Of a DNA stretch of 27,016 nucleotides, positions 13,733 through 22,352 are shown piece after piece (within the stretch, counting starts at the first letter, position 1; every line of letters starts with the position of its first letter). The position numbers and the translations under genes were made by a program. Where the stretch lies: the IMG/VR virus record IMGVR_UViG_3300042479_000770, positions 1-27,016 of that record; one strand, 5' to 3'. This DNA comes from a virus. Under the pieces are notes generated by a model that was not told the DNA's origin, made no database searches, and saw only the letters and a list, made by a program, of their open reading frames with translations.

Positions 13733-14914
13733 ATGAAAAAAGAGATACCATTATTTAAGGTTTTTATGGCAGACACCGCCGCAGATAAAGTCGCCAAAGT
13801 ATTAAACAGCGGATTTATTGGTCAGGGACCTGTCGTGGATGAGTTTGAAAATACACTTAGTCAATATTTTCAACACCCTTACATTTCGACATTAAACGCA
13901 GCAACATCTGCAGAACATTTAGCGTTACATCTAATTAAGAAACCATTCAGATTTACAAAGGCAGATGGTTATGGTGTTAGAGAAAACGTATGGGACGGTA
14001 TGAAAGATGGTGATGAGGTTTTAACAACCGCATTAACCTGTACCGCAACTAACTGGCCAATACTTGCTAACAATTTCAAAATCAAATGGGTGGATATTGA
14101 CCCTAAGACTTTGAATATGGACATGGATGATTTAGAAAGAAAAATTGGTCCTAAAACAAGAGCAATTATGGTTGTCCATTGGGGTGGTTATCCTGTTGAT
14201 TTGGATAGACTTAGACAAATCCAAGAAAAGTCTTTACGTATGTACGGATTCAAACCAGCTGTCATTGAAGATTGTGCACATGCTATGGGTAGTAAGTATA
14301 AGGGTAAATTGATTGGTACACATGGTAACATCTGTACATTCTCTTTACAAGCAATTAAACATATCACATCAGTTGATGGTGGATTGTTATTCTTACCACA
14401 CGAGGAATTAAATAGAAGAGCTCGTTTATTAAGATGGTATGGTATTGATAGAGACTCACCAAGAAAAGACTTTAGATGTGAAGCAGATATCGAAGAGTGG
14501 GGTTTCAAATTCCATATGAATGATGTCAATGCAGCAATTGGAATGGAGAACTTTAAACACGTTGATGAGATTGTTGGCAAACATAAGTCAAACGCAAAAT
14601 ACTATGACGATAATTTAAAGTATGTACCAGGTTTAACTTTATTAGAAAGAAATCCTGATATGGAAAGTGCGTTTTGGATTTACTCATTGTTAGTTGAAAG
14701 AAAGGGTGACTTCATGAAATATATGAAAGAGTGTGGAATTGCAGTTTCTCAAGTTCACGAGAGAAATGATATTCATACTTGTGTTAAAGATTATCGTGCA
14801 ATGTTGCCTAACTTAGATAGAACTATCGGTAGTGTTATATCAATCCCAATTGGTTGGTGGTTAACAGAAGAAGATAGAAAGTATATTGTGGATTGTATTA
14901 AAAAGGGTTGGTAA
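13733..14914 (+). CDS. DegT/DnrJ/EryC1/StrS-family sugar aminotransferase
   Basis: A 393-residue PLP enzyme that transfers an amino group, usually from glutamate, to a keto group of a nucleotide-linked sugar. The PLP lysine is Lys209 in SLQAIKHITSVDGG, the pyridine-N aspartate is Asp180 in AVIEDCAHAMGSKYKG, and the N-terminal SGFIGQGPVVDEFE (26-39) matches the family's G-x-x-x-x-G-x-x-x-x-x-F-E start. Length and motif order are normal and no key residue is missing. This gene is the best evidence that the block makes an amino sugar. The keto sugar would have to come from a host or phage dehydratase outside the window. Its TAA overlaps the next ATG (TAATG). Confidence 0.9.
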   Translation: MKKEIPLFKVFMADTAADKVAKVLNSGFIGQGPVVDEFENTLSQYFQHPYISTLNAATSAEHLALHLIKKPFRFTKADGYGVRENVWDGMKDGDEVLTTALTCTATNWPILANNFKIKWVDIDPKTLNMDMDDLERKIGPKTRAIMVVHWGGYPVDLDRLRQIQEKSLRMYGFKPAVIEDCAHAMGSKYKGKLIGTHGNICTFSLQAIKHITSVDGGLLFLPHEELNRRARLLRWYGIDRDSPRKDFRCEADIEEWGFKFHMNDVNAAIGMENFKHVDEIVGKHKSNAKYYDDNLKYVPGLTLLERNPDMESAFWIYSLLVERKGDFMKYMKECGIAVSQVHERNDIHTCVKDYRAMLPNLDRTIGSVISIPIGWWLTEEDRKYIVDCIKKGW

Positions 14915-15879
14915 TGGAAAGAGTGGTTTACGATTCATTTTTGAAATCTGATGTAACGGAGTTTGCGTTAGGTTATGATAAAGTTAAAAACCATACTTGG
15001 TATGATAACTTAAATTACATGGTTGATTTATCTAAAAAATATTTCAATGAAGATGATTTCATTATGGACTACTCTTGTGGTACTGGAATTTTTTGTGAGA
15101 GATTATTGAAATCAATGATTGATTGTCCAAGAATTTTAATGATGGACTCCTCACCAAAATATCTAAAACTATCACATGATAAATTTGGTAGAAATTATAA
15201 ATTTCATTTTAGAGTTATCAATTACCTTAAAGATGAAGGTAGACTACAAACAATATCGGAGGTCTTAGGTAAAGAATATGAACAATTATTAGATGGTATT
15301 GTTTGTACAAATGCAATTCACCTTTATCCAACAATAGATGAGACAATTAAATCTTGGAATAAAATTTTAGTTAGGGGCGGTAAGTTATTAATTAATTCAG
15401 GTAACATCTATAACCCACTAATGGGTGAAGAAACCAAATTGATTGACCAAACGGTAAATGAGATATCCCACTTATCATATGACATTGTGAGGGAGAATCC
15501 AAAATATTCCAAATATGTTGATTTAATCAATGATTTTGACTATATTAATAAACATAACACATTAAGAGATAAATATTTTTTACCCATTAGACCCATCGAT
15601 TTTTACACAGATGAGTTAATTAAAAATGGATTTAAAATTGTAGAAGTTAAAACCATTAATGTTGACGCAAAGGTAGACGAATGGTTTGACTTCTTAAAAG
15701 TTTATCACGAAGGTATTATCGGTTGGATTGGTGGTTCTAAAAAAATCACGGGTATTGAACCAAGTGAAGATGAAATCAACGACAGAGTTGATATTATCAA
15801 ATTGGCATTAACAAAAATGTTTAATAACCAAAACGACTTTAAGGCGTGTTGGAACTATATAATTTGTGAAAAAATATGA
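14914..15879 (+). CDS. SAM-dependent methyltransferase
   Basis: A 321-residue class I methyltransferase. I use ATG 14914, which overlaps the previous stop as TAATG, instead of the TTG two codons upstream. Motif I is IMDYSCGTGIFCERLL (50-65), followed by an acidic strand end (ILMMDSSPKYL, 74-84) and, further on, the motif IV/post-motif region (YEQLLDGIVCTNAIHLY and VRGGKLLINSG). It is not similar to the smaller methyltransferase at 13080. In a glycan block it most likely methylates a sugar O or N, but a small-molecule or peptide substrate is not excluded. Confidence 0.8.
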   Translation: MERVVYDSFLKSDVTEFALGYDKVKNHTWYDNLNYMVDLSKKYFNEDDFIMDYSCGTGIFCERLLKSMIDCPRILMMDSSPKYLKLSHDKFGRNYKFHFRVINYLKDEGRLQTISEVLGKEYEQLLDGIVCTNAIHLYPTIDETIKSWNKILVRGGKLLINSGNIYNPLMGEETKLIDQTVNEISHLSYDIVRENPKYSKYVDLINDFDYINKHNTLRDKYFLPIRPIDFYTDELIKNGFKIVEVKTINVDAKVDEWFDFLKVYHEGIIGWIGGSKKITGIEPSEDEINDRVDIIKLALTKMFNNQNDFKACWNYIICEKI

Positions 15880-16445
15880 AAGTAGGTTGGAACGAGGAGA
15901 TTAAAAAAGAATTAGGATATTGTGGTAACAACGTTGTGATTGGTCATAACGTTGTTTTTACTAACCCTAAAAATGTGTTCTTAGGTGATAACGTTAGGAT
16001 TGATCCATTTTGTTTAATTACAACCGCATTGGAGGTTGGTAGTTACGCTCAAATATGTTCTCATGCGGTACTAGGTGGTGGCAACCAACATAAGATTACT
16101 TTAGGTAAATGGAATTTCATTGGGTATGGTTCCAAACTGTTCTGCGCATCGGAAGATTATAGTGGTGAGTTTGGTCCTGTAAATGAATACTGGGGTAACA
16201 ATAAAATTTTTAGAGGTGATATCACATTTAAAGATTATTCAGGAATAGCGTCTGACGTTATGGTTTTACCAGGAGTTACCTTCCCTGAAGGTTGTACCAT
16301 TGGTGCTAAAAGTTTTGTCTACTCAAAATCAGAATTAAAAGAGTGGTCGGTTTATTTAGGTAACCCATTATCTTTCCATAAAGAAAGAAATAAAGAAAAT
16401 GTTATCAACTTTTCAAACGACCCAAATTTTTTAAAGAGTAGATGA
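15876..16445 (+). CDS. left-handed beta-helix (hexapeptide) acyltransferase
   Basis: A 189-residue protein with hexapeptide-repeat sequence: NVVIGHNVVFTNPKNVFLGDNVRIDPFCLI and later GDITFKDYSGIASDVMVLPGVTFPEGCTIGAKSFVY show the I/V/L-G-x-x-x-x periodicity of the left-handed beta helix. The shape matches sugar O- or N-acyltransferases such as those that acetylate amino sugars at C4 or C3, which work as trimers with acyl-CoA or acyl-ACP. His71 (ILGGGNQH region, about 64-72) may be the catalytic base, but I am not certain of the exact residue. It overlaps both neighbours as ATGA and lies downstream of the aminotransferase and upstream of KAS III and SDR. Confidence 0.82.
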   Translation: MKVGWNEEIKKELGYCGNNVVIGHNVVFTNPKNVFLGDNVRIDPFCLITTALEVGSYAQICSHAVLGGGNQHKITLGKWNFIGYGSKLFCASEDYSGEFGPVNEYWGNNKIFRGDITFKDYSGIASDVMVLPGVTFPEGCTIGAKSFVYSKSELKEWSVYLGNPLSFHKERNKENVINFSNDPNFLKSR

Positions 16446-17185
16446 GTAAATGTTTAAAAATAATTTGTTGTTACTTCGGTAGAAGAGGTAGTCATCATAA
16501 CACACCGTCAAATATTTTTGATTTTGTTAAATTGATGATTGACAATGAATTAACAATAGATAACGGTATCAACACCGATGTGGTTTTTGTTATTAATGAA
16601 TCAAATGACCAAGAGAATAGAGACTATATGTTATCTCTTAATGGTAAAGAAACAAAAAATGGTAAATTAATAATAGAAACCAGACATAATCAAAAAGGTT
16701 CTTTTGGTGCATATTACGATATGTTTTTAAAATACAAAGATGACTATAGTCATTTCTTTTTTTGTGAGGACGATGTTTTAATTGACAGAGAACATTACAT
16801 GAAAGAATTTGTAGAATTTTGTGATAGTGGTGACGATATTGGGTTTGTTAGTTTAGCTCCTATCTATGTTGGTAGAACATATCCAAAACATTCGGGAGGA
16901 GGTTGTGGATTAACAAGTAGAGAAAAGTTTTTAAATGCAAATCCAATTGATTTTATTACGTCGTTTTTAAATGATCCAAGAAAAGATTCTATAAACGCCA
17001 CGTATGAAAAATTAACAAGATTGGAAATTGAGTTCACGAATAGGTTTGTCTTAAAGAACATGAACATATTCAATCACCCAAAATTTAGTCCATTATGTTC
17101 AAATTATTCCACACATTTTGGTCATAGAAATAACTTTAAAGAGGAATATTTGAAATTAGAATTTATATATAAAGTTGGGTTTTAA
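16442..17185 (+). CDS. GT-A-fold glycosyltransferase-like protein
   Basis: A 247-residue protein with no close family recognised, but with the outline of a GT-A enzyme: a first strand (LKIICCYFGRRGSHH), a second strand ending in an Asn-rich loop (VVFVINESN), and YSHFFFCEDDVLI (102-114), where the strand followed by Glu-Asp-Asp (109-111) is in the place of the metal-binding DxD motif. After this come GFVSLAPIY and a Gly-rich SGGGCGL. These features are typical of acceptor-glycan glycosyltransferases in polysaccharide clusters. It starts in an ATGA overlap and is followed by 14 AT-only bases before the next ATG. Confidence 0.65.
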   Translation: MSKCLKIICCYFGRRGSHHNTPSNIFDFVKLMIDNELTIDNGINTDVVFVINESNDQENRDYMLSLNGKETKNGKLIIETRHNQKGSFGAYYDMFLKYKDDYSHFFFCEDDVLIDREHYMKEFVEFCDSGDDIGFVSLAPIYVGRTYPKHSGGGCGLTSREKFLNANPIDFITSFLNDPRKDSINATYEKLTRLEIEFTNRFVLKNMNIFNHPKFSPLCSNYSTHFGHRNNFKEEYLKLEFIYKVGF

Positions 17186-17199
17186 AAATATTTATTAAT

Positions 17200-18081
17200 A
17201 TGAGAAATTTTAAACAAAATCATGAAGAAATGAACTGGCCGTGGGTGGAATCCCCTTTCTTCAATGAATTAATTAAACATCAGGAATTAACTGATGAACA
17301 AAAAGAATTGGCCATAAAACTCAACAAAGATGGTTATATCATTTTGGATTTAGGATTGACCGATGAACAAATCGAATCATTTAAAACTGAGATTGACACT
17401 TTAAATGATAGAGATACTGTCGTTACTCAAGCGGATGGATATCACTATTCAAAAGGTAAGAGAATATTTGAGGGTTGGAAAGATAGTGAGATGTTACAAT
17501 CTCTTTCTTTGAATCCTGTGGTTATGGATACGTTAAGATTACTTTACAAGAGAGAACCTTACCCATTCCAAACAATCACATTCAATTATGGTTCTAATCA
17601 ACCATTACATAGTGATTTAATTCACTTCGATTCAATGCCGCATAGATGGTTAACAGCGGTGTGGGTAGCCTTAGAAGATATGACCGACCAGAATGGTTCA
17701 TTGTTGTATGTTCCAGGTTCCCATAAACTACCCATATTTGACTTCTACGACCTTAAAGTTAAAGTTCCTGAGTATGGTAAGCAATTCGATAGTTACGCCG
17801 AATATGAGGAGTTTATTAGACAACTGGTGGAGGTACAAGAATTAGAAGTAAAACCATTAATCTGTAAGAAGGGTCAGGCTCTTGTTTGGTCGGCTAACTT
17901 AATACATGGTGGTGACATTATCAGAGACCCAAATAGTACACGTTATTCACAAGTGACTCACTACTATTACGATGATTGTGATGTTTATTATTCTCCTATG
18001 TTCTCAGAAGCATGGAAAGGTGATTTTAAAACAAAGGATTTATCGGGTAAAAATATAAGAGAATTTAAACATACAAAATAA
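17200..18081 (+). CDS. phytanoyl-CoA dioxygenase (PhyH)-like Fe(II)/2-oxoglutarate oxygenase
   Basis: The 293-residue protein has the iron-binding triad of PhyH-type oxygenases: His137 and Asp139 in PLHSDLIHF and the distal His236 in NLIHGGD, with Arg248 (STRYSQVTHYY) in the place of the 2-oxoglutarate-binding basic residue. GSLLYVPGSHKLP (166-178) between them is a recognisable PhyH stretch. The family hydroxylates or oxidises diverse small molecules, lipids and sugars. In this block it may hydroxylate an acyl chain or a sugar carbon. It ends in a TAATG overlap with KAS III, so the two genes are probably linked in function. Confidence 0.85.
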   Translation: MRNFKQNHEEMNWPWVESPFFNELIKHQELTDEQKELAIKLNKDGYIILDLGLTDEQIESFKTEIDTLNDRDTVVTQADGYHYSKGKRIFEGWKDSEMLQSLSLNPVVMDTLRLLYKREPYPFQTITFNYGSNQPLHSDLIHFDSMPHRWLTAVWVALEDMTDQNGSLLYVPGSHKLPIFDFYDLKVKVPEYGKQFDSYAEYEEFIRQLVEVQELEVKPLICKKGQALVWSANLIHGGDIIRDPNSTRYSQVTHYYYDDCDVYYSPMFSEAWKGDFKTKDLSGKNIREFKHTK

Positions 18082-19010
18082 TGAGCATAAAAATAGTAGG
18101 TATCGGTGCATATGTACCCGAAAAAGTTTTAACAAATAAGGAGATTGAAAAAATGGTCGATACTGAAGACCAGTGGATTCAAGATAATTTAGGAATTAGA
18201 GAAAGAAGAATTAGTTCCGATGACCAACTAAGTTCAGACTTGGCAGTTAAGTCAAGTATATCTGCAATTCATGATGCAAACTTAACAGTTAATGATATTG
18301 ATTTCATTATTATGGCAACATCATCACCTGACAGAATTAGTCCATCAACCGCTTGTTTATTACAAGAGAAGATTGGTGCGTTTAATGCTGCTTGTGTTGA
18401 TATTAATGCTGTTTGTCCAGGATTTCTATATGGATTACAAATTGCAAAAGGATTGTTATCTATCGGTCAATACAAAAACATATTATTGGTTGCGTCAGAA
18501 ACTTATTCTAAGTTAACTGATTGGTCAAGACGTGATTGCGTATTCTTTGGTGATGGTTCAGGTGCGGTTGTTCTACAAAGAGATGAATCAAACTATTGTG
18601 AAATTGATTTATACGCTGATGGTACAGGTAGAGAGGCTTTTACCGTTCATCATAATGAATATTTCTCAATGATAGGTAAAGAAATCTTTAAGGGTGGAAC
18701 CACTAAGTTACCGTCATCTATACAATCTTTATTAGAAAGAACTGGTGTTGATAAAAATGATATTACACATGTAGTTCCTCACCAACCAAGTATTAATATT
18801 TTAAAGAAGACCGCGGAAATATTAGATGTGGATTTTTCTAAATTTGCAACATCGATGGGTGAATATGCAAACACCGCGGGTGCATCTATTCCCATTACAC
18901 TTAACAAACTTTACGAACAAAATAAATTAAAGAAAAATGATTTATTACTCCTAACAACAATTGGGTCTGGATGGGTATGGGGTAGTGGATTAATTAAATG
19001 GACAAAATAA
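18081..19010 (+). CDS. beta-ketoacyl-ACP synthase III (FabH-like)
   Basis: A 309-residue KAS III-fold enzyme with its catalytic triad: Cys112 in VDINAVCPGFLYGLQ, His234 in VVPHQPSIN and Asn264 in YANTAGASIP. These correspond to Cys112, His244 and Asn274 of E. coli FabH. Trp32 (DQWIQDNLGIRERR) matches the CoA-binding Trp. GDGSGAVVL and TTIGSGWVWG are further family marks. It should condense acetyl-CoA, or another short acyl-CoA, with malonyl-ACP. In phage context a role in bulk fatty-acid synthesis is unlikely. Together with the adjacent SDR and the beta-helix acyltransferase, it more likely makes a short acyl group for a sugar. No acyl carrier protein is in the window. Confidence 0.9.
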   Translation: MSIKIVGIGAYVPEKVLTNKEIEKMVDTEDQWIQDNLGIRERRISSDDQLSSDLAVKSSISAIHDANLTVNDIDFIIMATSSPDRISPSTACLLQEKIGAFNAACVDINAVCPGFLYGLQIAKGLLSIGQYKNILLVASETYSKLTDWSRRDCVFFGDGSGAVVLQRDESNYCEIDLYADGTGREAFTVHHNEYFSMIGKEIFKGGTTKLPSSIQSLLERTGVDKNDITHVVPHQPSINILKKTAEILDVDFSKFATSMGEYANTAGASIPITLNKLYEQNKLKKNDLLLLTTIGSGWVWGSGLIKWTK

Positions 19011-19654
19011 TGAAAAAAATATTATTAATTGGAGGAACGGGGGGATTAGGGAATCAACTAACTAAACATTTAAGTTTAAACTATACATGTCTTTCAGTTG
19101 GTTCTAAATTATTAGACGTAACTAACGAAGAACAAGTAAAAGAATTTCTTAATGATGTGGATTATGACATTATAATTTATCTTTCGGTTAAAAATATCGA
19201 CGGATTAATTCATAAACAAACTAAGGAAACAACTGAATCTCAATTAAATGTAAATTTATTTGGGTTTTTGAATGTTCTTCGTCATTCAACTAATAAACTT
19301 AGAGAAAAATGTTTCGGTAGAATCATTTATATATCTTCAGTATTATCTAAGAAACCTATTAGAGGTACTGGTATATATTCGGCAAGTAAAGCGTTCTGTG
19401 ATAACTTAATTAAAACATATTCATTAGAGAATTCAAAATACGGAATTACATCTAACTCCATTCAATTAGGATATTTTGAGGGTGGATTAACAGATAAAGT
19501 TCCTGTAGACATTTTACAAAATGTAAAAAATAGTATATCTTTAAAAAGATTGGGTAAGGTTGCAGAAATGTCAACTTTAATCAAAACAATAATCGATACC
19601 GAATATATAAACGGTACAAACATATCAATTACTGGTGGTTATGAAAATGAATAA
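19010..19654 (+). CDS. short-chain dehydrogenase/reductase, FabG-like
   Basis: With ATG 19010 (TAATG overlap with KAS III; another ATG at 18998 lies inside it) the product has 214 residues. It has the classical SDR marks: LLIGGTGGLGNQ (5-16) for NAD(P), NVNLFGFLN (80-88) with the active-site Asn, IIYISSVLS (105-113), and the catalytic pair Tyr123 and Lys127 in IYSASKAFC. The C-terminal GTNISITGGY is the usual end of FabG-type reductases. The order KAS III followed by SDR matches the first two steps of fatty-acid elongation, making a 3-hydroxyacyl product from acetyl and malonyl units. Confidence 0.88.
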   Translation: MKKILLIGGTGGLGNQLTKHLSLNYTCLSVGSKLLDVTNEEQVKEFLNDVDYDIIIYLSVKNIDGLIHKQTKETTESQLNVNLFGFLNVLRHSTNKLREKCFGRIIYISSVLSKKPIRGTGIYSASKAFCDNLIKTYSLENSKYGITSNSIQLGYFEGGLTDKVPVDILQNVKNSISLKRLGKVAEMSTLIKTIIDTEYINGTNISITGGYENE

Positions 19655-20378
19655 ATTTTTAATTATTTTGGCATATTATGAAAGGCCAAAAATCGTACTA
19701 AACTCATTAAAATCAATTTTAGATATTTCATATCCAGAATTTGAAGTTCACTTTATCGACGATGGTTCAACAAATAGAGGAGAACCAATTGTTAGAGAGG
19801 TTTGTTCTTCAATAATTGATAAGTTTACATTTCATTATATAGATAATACTATTGAACAAAAAAAGGTACAGGGTGGTAGTATACATGGGAAGTATCTCAA
19901 TTTAGCCATTGAACAAAGCGACGCGGACCATGTTATTATTCTATGTGATGATGATGCCATTTTTCCACACTTTCTAACTAAATTGAATGTGTTTTTAAAT
20001 AAGGAAGAAAATTTAGATAAAAAATATTTCTATCATAACATGGTATTATACAATAGTTTAACGGAACCTTACACTGTTGGTGCCGAAAGAAAAGATTTAA
20101 GTTATTTTACCAATCAATGGAAAACACCAATACATTGTTCAAGTAGAGTTGACTCTTCACAAGTAACCTACTCAAGAGAGGCATTTTTTAATGATGGTTT
20201 ATCTTATCCGGCACCTCAAACATCAGGTTTAGATGCTGCAATTTATGAACAAATGTTTCAAAAATGGGGACCTTGTTATTATAGCAGTTTAATATCACAA
20301 GTAAAATCAAATAACGAAGACAATTTAATTTGGAAGGATAAAACAGATAATATGTTTATAACTAAAGACATGAAATAA
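19647..20378 (+). CDS. GT2-family glycosyltransferase
   Basis: I take ATG 19647 (MNKFLIILAYYERPK, 243 residues); GTG 19635 and ATG 19641 are alternative starts. The GT-A signature is visible: first strand and loop, VHFIDDGSTNRG (34-45), and the metal site VIILCDDDAIFPH (96-108) with Asp101-103. A further QTSGLDAAIYEQMFQKWG near the C-terminus is in the position of the acceptor-site helix. It overlaps the SDR stop by 8 bases and the next gene as TAATG. No membrane segment is present. Confidence 0.85.
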   Translation: MNKFLIILAYYERPKIVLNSLKSILDISYPEFEVHFIDDGSTNRGEPIVREVCSSIIDKFTFHYIDNTIEQKKVQGGSIHGKYLNLAIEQSDADHVIILCDDDAIFPHFLTKLNVFLNKEENLDKKYFYHNMVLYNSLTEPYTVGAERKDLSYFTNQWKTPIHCSSRVDSSQVTYSREAFFNDGLSYPAPQTSGLDAAIYEQMFQKWGPCYYSSLISQVKSNNEDNLIWKDKTDNMFITKDMK

Positions 20379-21487
20379 TGAATATAACATTCGTACTTGC
20401 AGTATATAATAAATTAGATTTAACACAGGAATGTTACAATCGTTTACGTAACATATACCCAACAGCACCTTTGGTGATTAGTAGTGGTGGTTCATATGAT
20501 GGAACCAAAGAATGGTTGGAATCATTGGAAGATAAGAACCTTTCTTTTATTCATGATGATGATAGGTTGACATTTTCTGAAACATATAATGCGGCAATCA
20601 AACTTGTTGATACTGAAAAACTTGTGTTGATTCACAACGATATGGTAATTGGTGAACAGTTTTTAGAGAACTTAGATAGATTATTAGATGAGAATCCAAA
20701 TACATTATTATCCTATACAACAATTGAACCCCCAATTTTTAGAGGTCATCAAAGAGCAGGTAAAGTATTATTAGATTTGGGTTCGGGGTTTGATAACTTT
20801 GACCAATATAATTTTAATGCTTATGTGGACCAATGGAAAGATAGTAAGAACCTATACAATGGTGCGGTGTTCTTTATGTCAGGATTTAAAAAGATGTTTG
20901 ATGATATTGGTGGGTTTGATGGTTTCAGTTTTGTACCCGCATTTTGTGAGGATGATGATTTCTTAATCCGTGCGAAACTAAAAGGTTATAATTTAAAAAC
21001 GTGTGATTCTGCAATCACCTATCATTTTGTTTCGCAGACATCAAGATTTAGTGATGATTACAAAAAAGATAGAATGTTATATGAGGTTTCATCTAACAGA
21101 AACTTTGTTAGAAAGTGGGGAGTACCAATCTCAGCATTCAATGAACTTAGGTATTGGGAAGAAGATAACTTTACTTATAAGACTTTTAATATGGGTTTAA
21201 CTACTCGTAATAGAAATAGATTAATGGAAGTAGAACCATTCTTCGATAAAATCGATTTAGGGGAGATTCCTGAGACTTATATTGAAAATGAACAAAAGAA
21301 TACACGATACGATTTAAGGTCGAAATTTACCCTTACAGATACGGTTGATGTGATGATTACGGAGGTTGATCAATTCACAGATGACGACATTAGAACTTTA
21401 CATAAAATAAGGTTATCGATACCTTACTATGAGCCTGGTGAATACCAAATAGGAAATATGATGATAGTTATTAAGAAAACTATTTAA
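20378..21487 (+). CDS. GT2-family glycosyltransferase with C-terminal extension
   Basis: A 369-residue protein. The first 260 residues are a GT2 domain: TFVLAVYNKLDLTQECYN, ISSGGSYDGTKEWL (34-47), VLIHNDMVI (83-91) with the metal-binding HND at 86-88, and DIGGFDGFSFVPAFCEDDDFLIRAK in the acceptor region with the ED..F motif. The last 100 residues form an extra domain (about 270-369) ending in acidic and beta-type sequence (VDVMITEVDQFTDDDIR), of unknown role, perhaps for acceptor or partner binding. It is coupled on both sides by TAATG. Confidence 0.86.
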   Translation: MNITFVLAVYNKLDLTQECYNRLRNIYPTAPLVISSGGSYDGTKEWLESLEDKNLSFIHDDDRLTFSETYNAAIKLVDTEKLVLIHNDMVIGEQFLENLDRLLDENPNTLLSYTTIEPPIFRGHQRAGKVLLDLGSGFDNFDQYNFNAYVDQWKDSKNLYNGAVFFMSGFKKMFDDIGGFDGFSFVPAFCEDDDFLIRAKLKGYNLKTCDSAITYHFVSQTSRFSDDYKKDRMLYEVSSNRNFVRKWGVPISAFNELRYWEEDNFTYKTFNMGLTTRNRNRLMEVEPFFDKIDLGEIPETYIENEQKNTRYDLRSKFTLTDTVDVMITEVDQFTDDDIRTLHKIRLSIPYYEPGEYQIGNMMIVIKKTI

Positions 21488-22335
21488 TGAATATACTTGT
21501 AACCGGAGGAGCTGGATTCATAGGTACCAATTTAGTTAAAAGACTTTTAAAAGATGGTCACGATGTAACATCGTTAGATAACTACTTAAGTGGTTTTAGT
21601 TCTAATCATCAAGATGGTGCAAATTATATATGTGGTGATGTTAGAAACTTATCGATATTAGATGATGTGAAATATGATGTTATATTTCATTTAGCGGCCA
21701 TCGCAAGAATACAACCATCATTCAAACATCCTGTTGAATATTTTCAAACAAATACTAATGGTACATTGAACGTGGTACAATATTGTATTAAGAATGATAT
21801 ACCACTAATTTATGGTGGGAGTAGTTCACATCATAGTGGTAAGTTTAAAAATCCATACACTTTTAGTAAAGATATTGGTGAGGAAATAGTTAAACTTTAT
21901 CAGGAACATTTTGGTTTAAAATCATCAATAACTCGTTTTTATAATGTATATGGTCCTTACCATTTAAAAGATGGTGGTTATAGTACAGTTATTGGTAGAT
22001 GGGAGAAACAATATGATGATGGTGACCCTTTAACCATATATGGTGATGGTTCTAAGAGGAGGGACTTCACACACGTTGATGATATTGTTAATGCGTTAAT
22101 TAAGATATGTGATAAACAAGTGTGGGGGCACACATTTGAATTGGGTAGAGGTCAAAATTTCTCGCTGAATGAGGTTGCTGATATGTTTAAAAAAGATAGA
22201 GTTTATATGGAAGATAAACCAGGAGAAGCTCAAGAAACTTTATGTGAAAGTACATTAGCTAGATTAATTTTAGATTGGATACCAATCGTAAATCTAAATG
22301 ATTATATAGATGAGTATAAAAAAAAGGGACTATAA
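21487..22335 (+). CDS. NAD-dependent nucleotide-sugar epimerase/dehydratase (GalE-like extended SDR)
   Basis: A 282-residue extended SDR. The dinucleotide site is LVTGGAGFIGTNL (4-16); Asp31-Asn32 (SLDNYLSG) follows the second strand as in NAD-binding GalE-type enzymes. The catalytic residues are Ser112-114 in YGGSSSHHSG, Tyr124 and Lys128 in NPYTFSKDIGEE. GDGSKRRDFTHVDDIV is a signature of nucleotide-sugar epimerases. It would convert a UDP- or dTDP-linked sugar, for example by C4 epimerisation, supplying a donor for the glycosyltransferases. It is shorter than GalE (about 338), mainly at the C-terminus. Its stop codon lies in the loop of the terminator hairpin at 22326-22341. Confidence 0.88.
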   Translation: MNILVTGGAGFIGTNLVKRLLKDGHDVTSLDNYLSGFSSNHQDGANYICGDVRNLSILDDVKYDVIFHLAAIARIQPSFKHPVEYFQTNTNGTLNVVQYCIKNDIPLIYGGSSSHHSGKFKNPYTFSKDIGEEIVKLYQEHFGLKSSITRFYNVYGPYHLKDGGYSTVIGRWEKQYDDGDPLTIYGDGSKRRDFTHVDDIVNALIKICDKQVWGHTFELGRGQNFSLNEVADMFKKDRVYMEDKPGEAQETLCESTLARLILDWIPIVNLNDYIDEYKKKGL

Positions 22336-22352
22336 AGTCCCTTTTTCTTTTT
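22318..22352. terminator. bidirectional intrinsic terminator
   Basis: A run of A (22318-22325), then GGGACT-ATAA-AGTCCC (22326-22341), then a T-rich tract (22342-22352). The 6-bp stem works in both directions, with a U-tail for each transcript. The stop codons of the epimerase gene (22333-22335) and of the convergent minus-strand gene (22330-22332) both lie in this hairpin. Confidence 0.85.

Noticed and set aside
14188-14580. 130-residue minus-strand open frame inside the aminotransferase gene
   Set aside because: Antisense shadow of a clearly functional DegT-family gene.
14908-14913. TTG start for the methyltransferase
   Set aside because: The ATG at 14914 forms the TAATG coupling seen throughout this operon.
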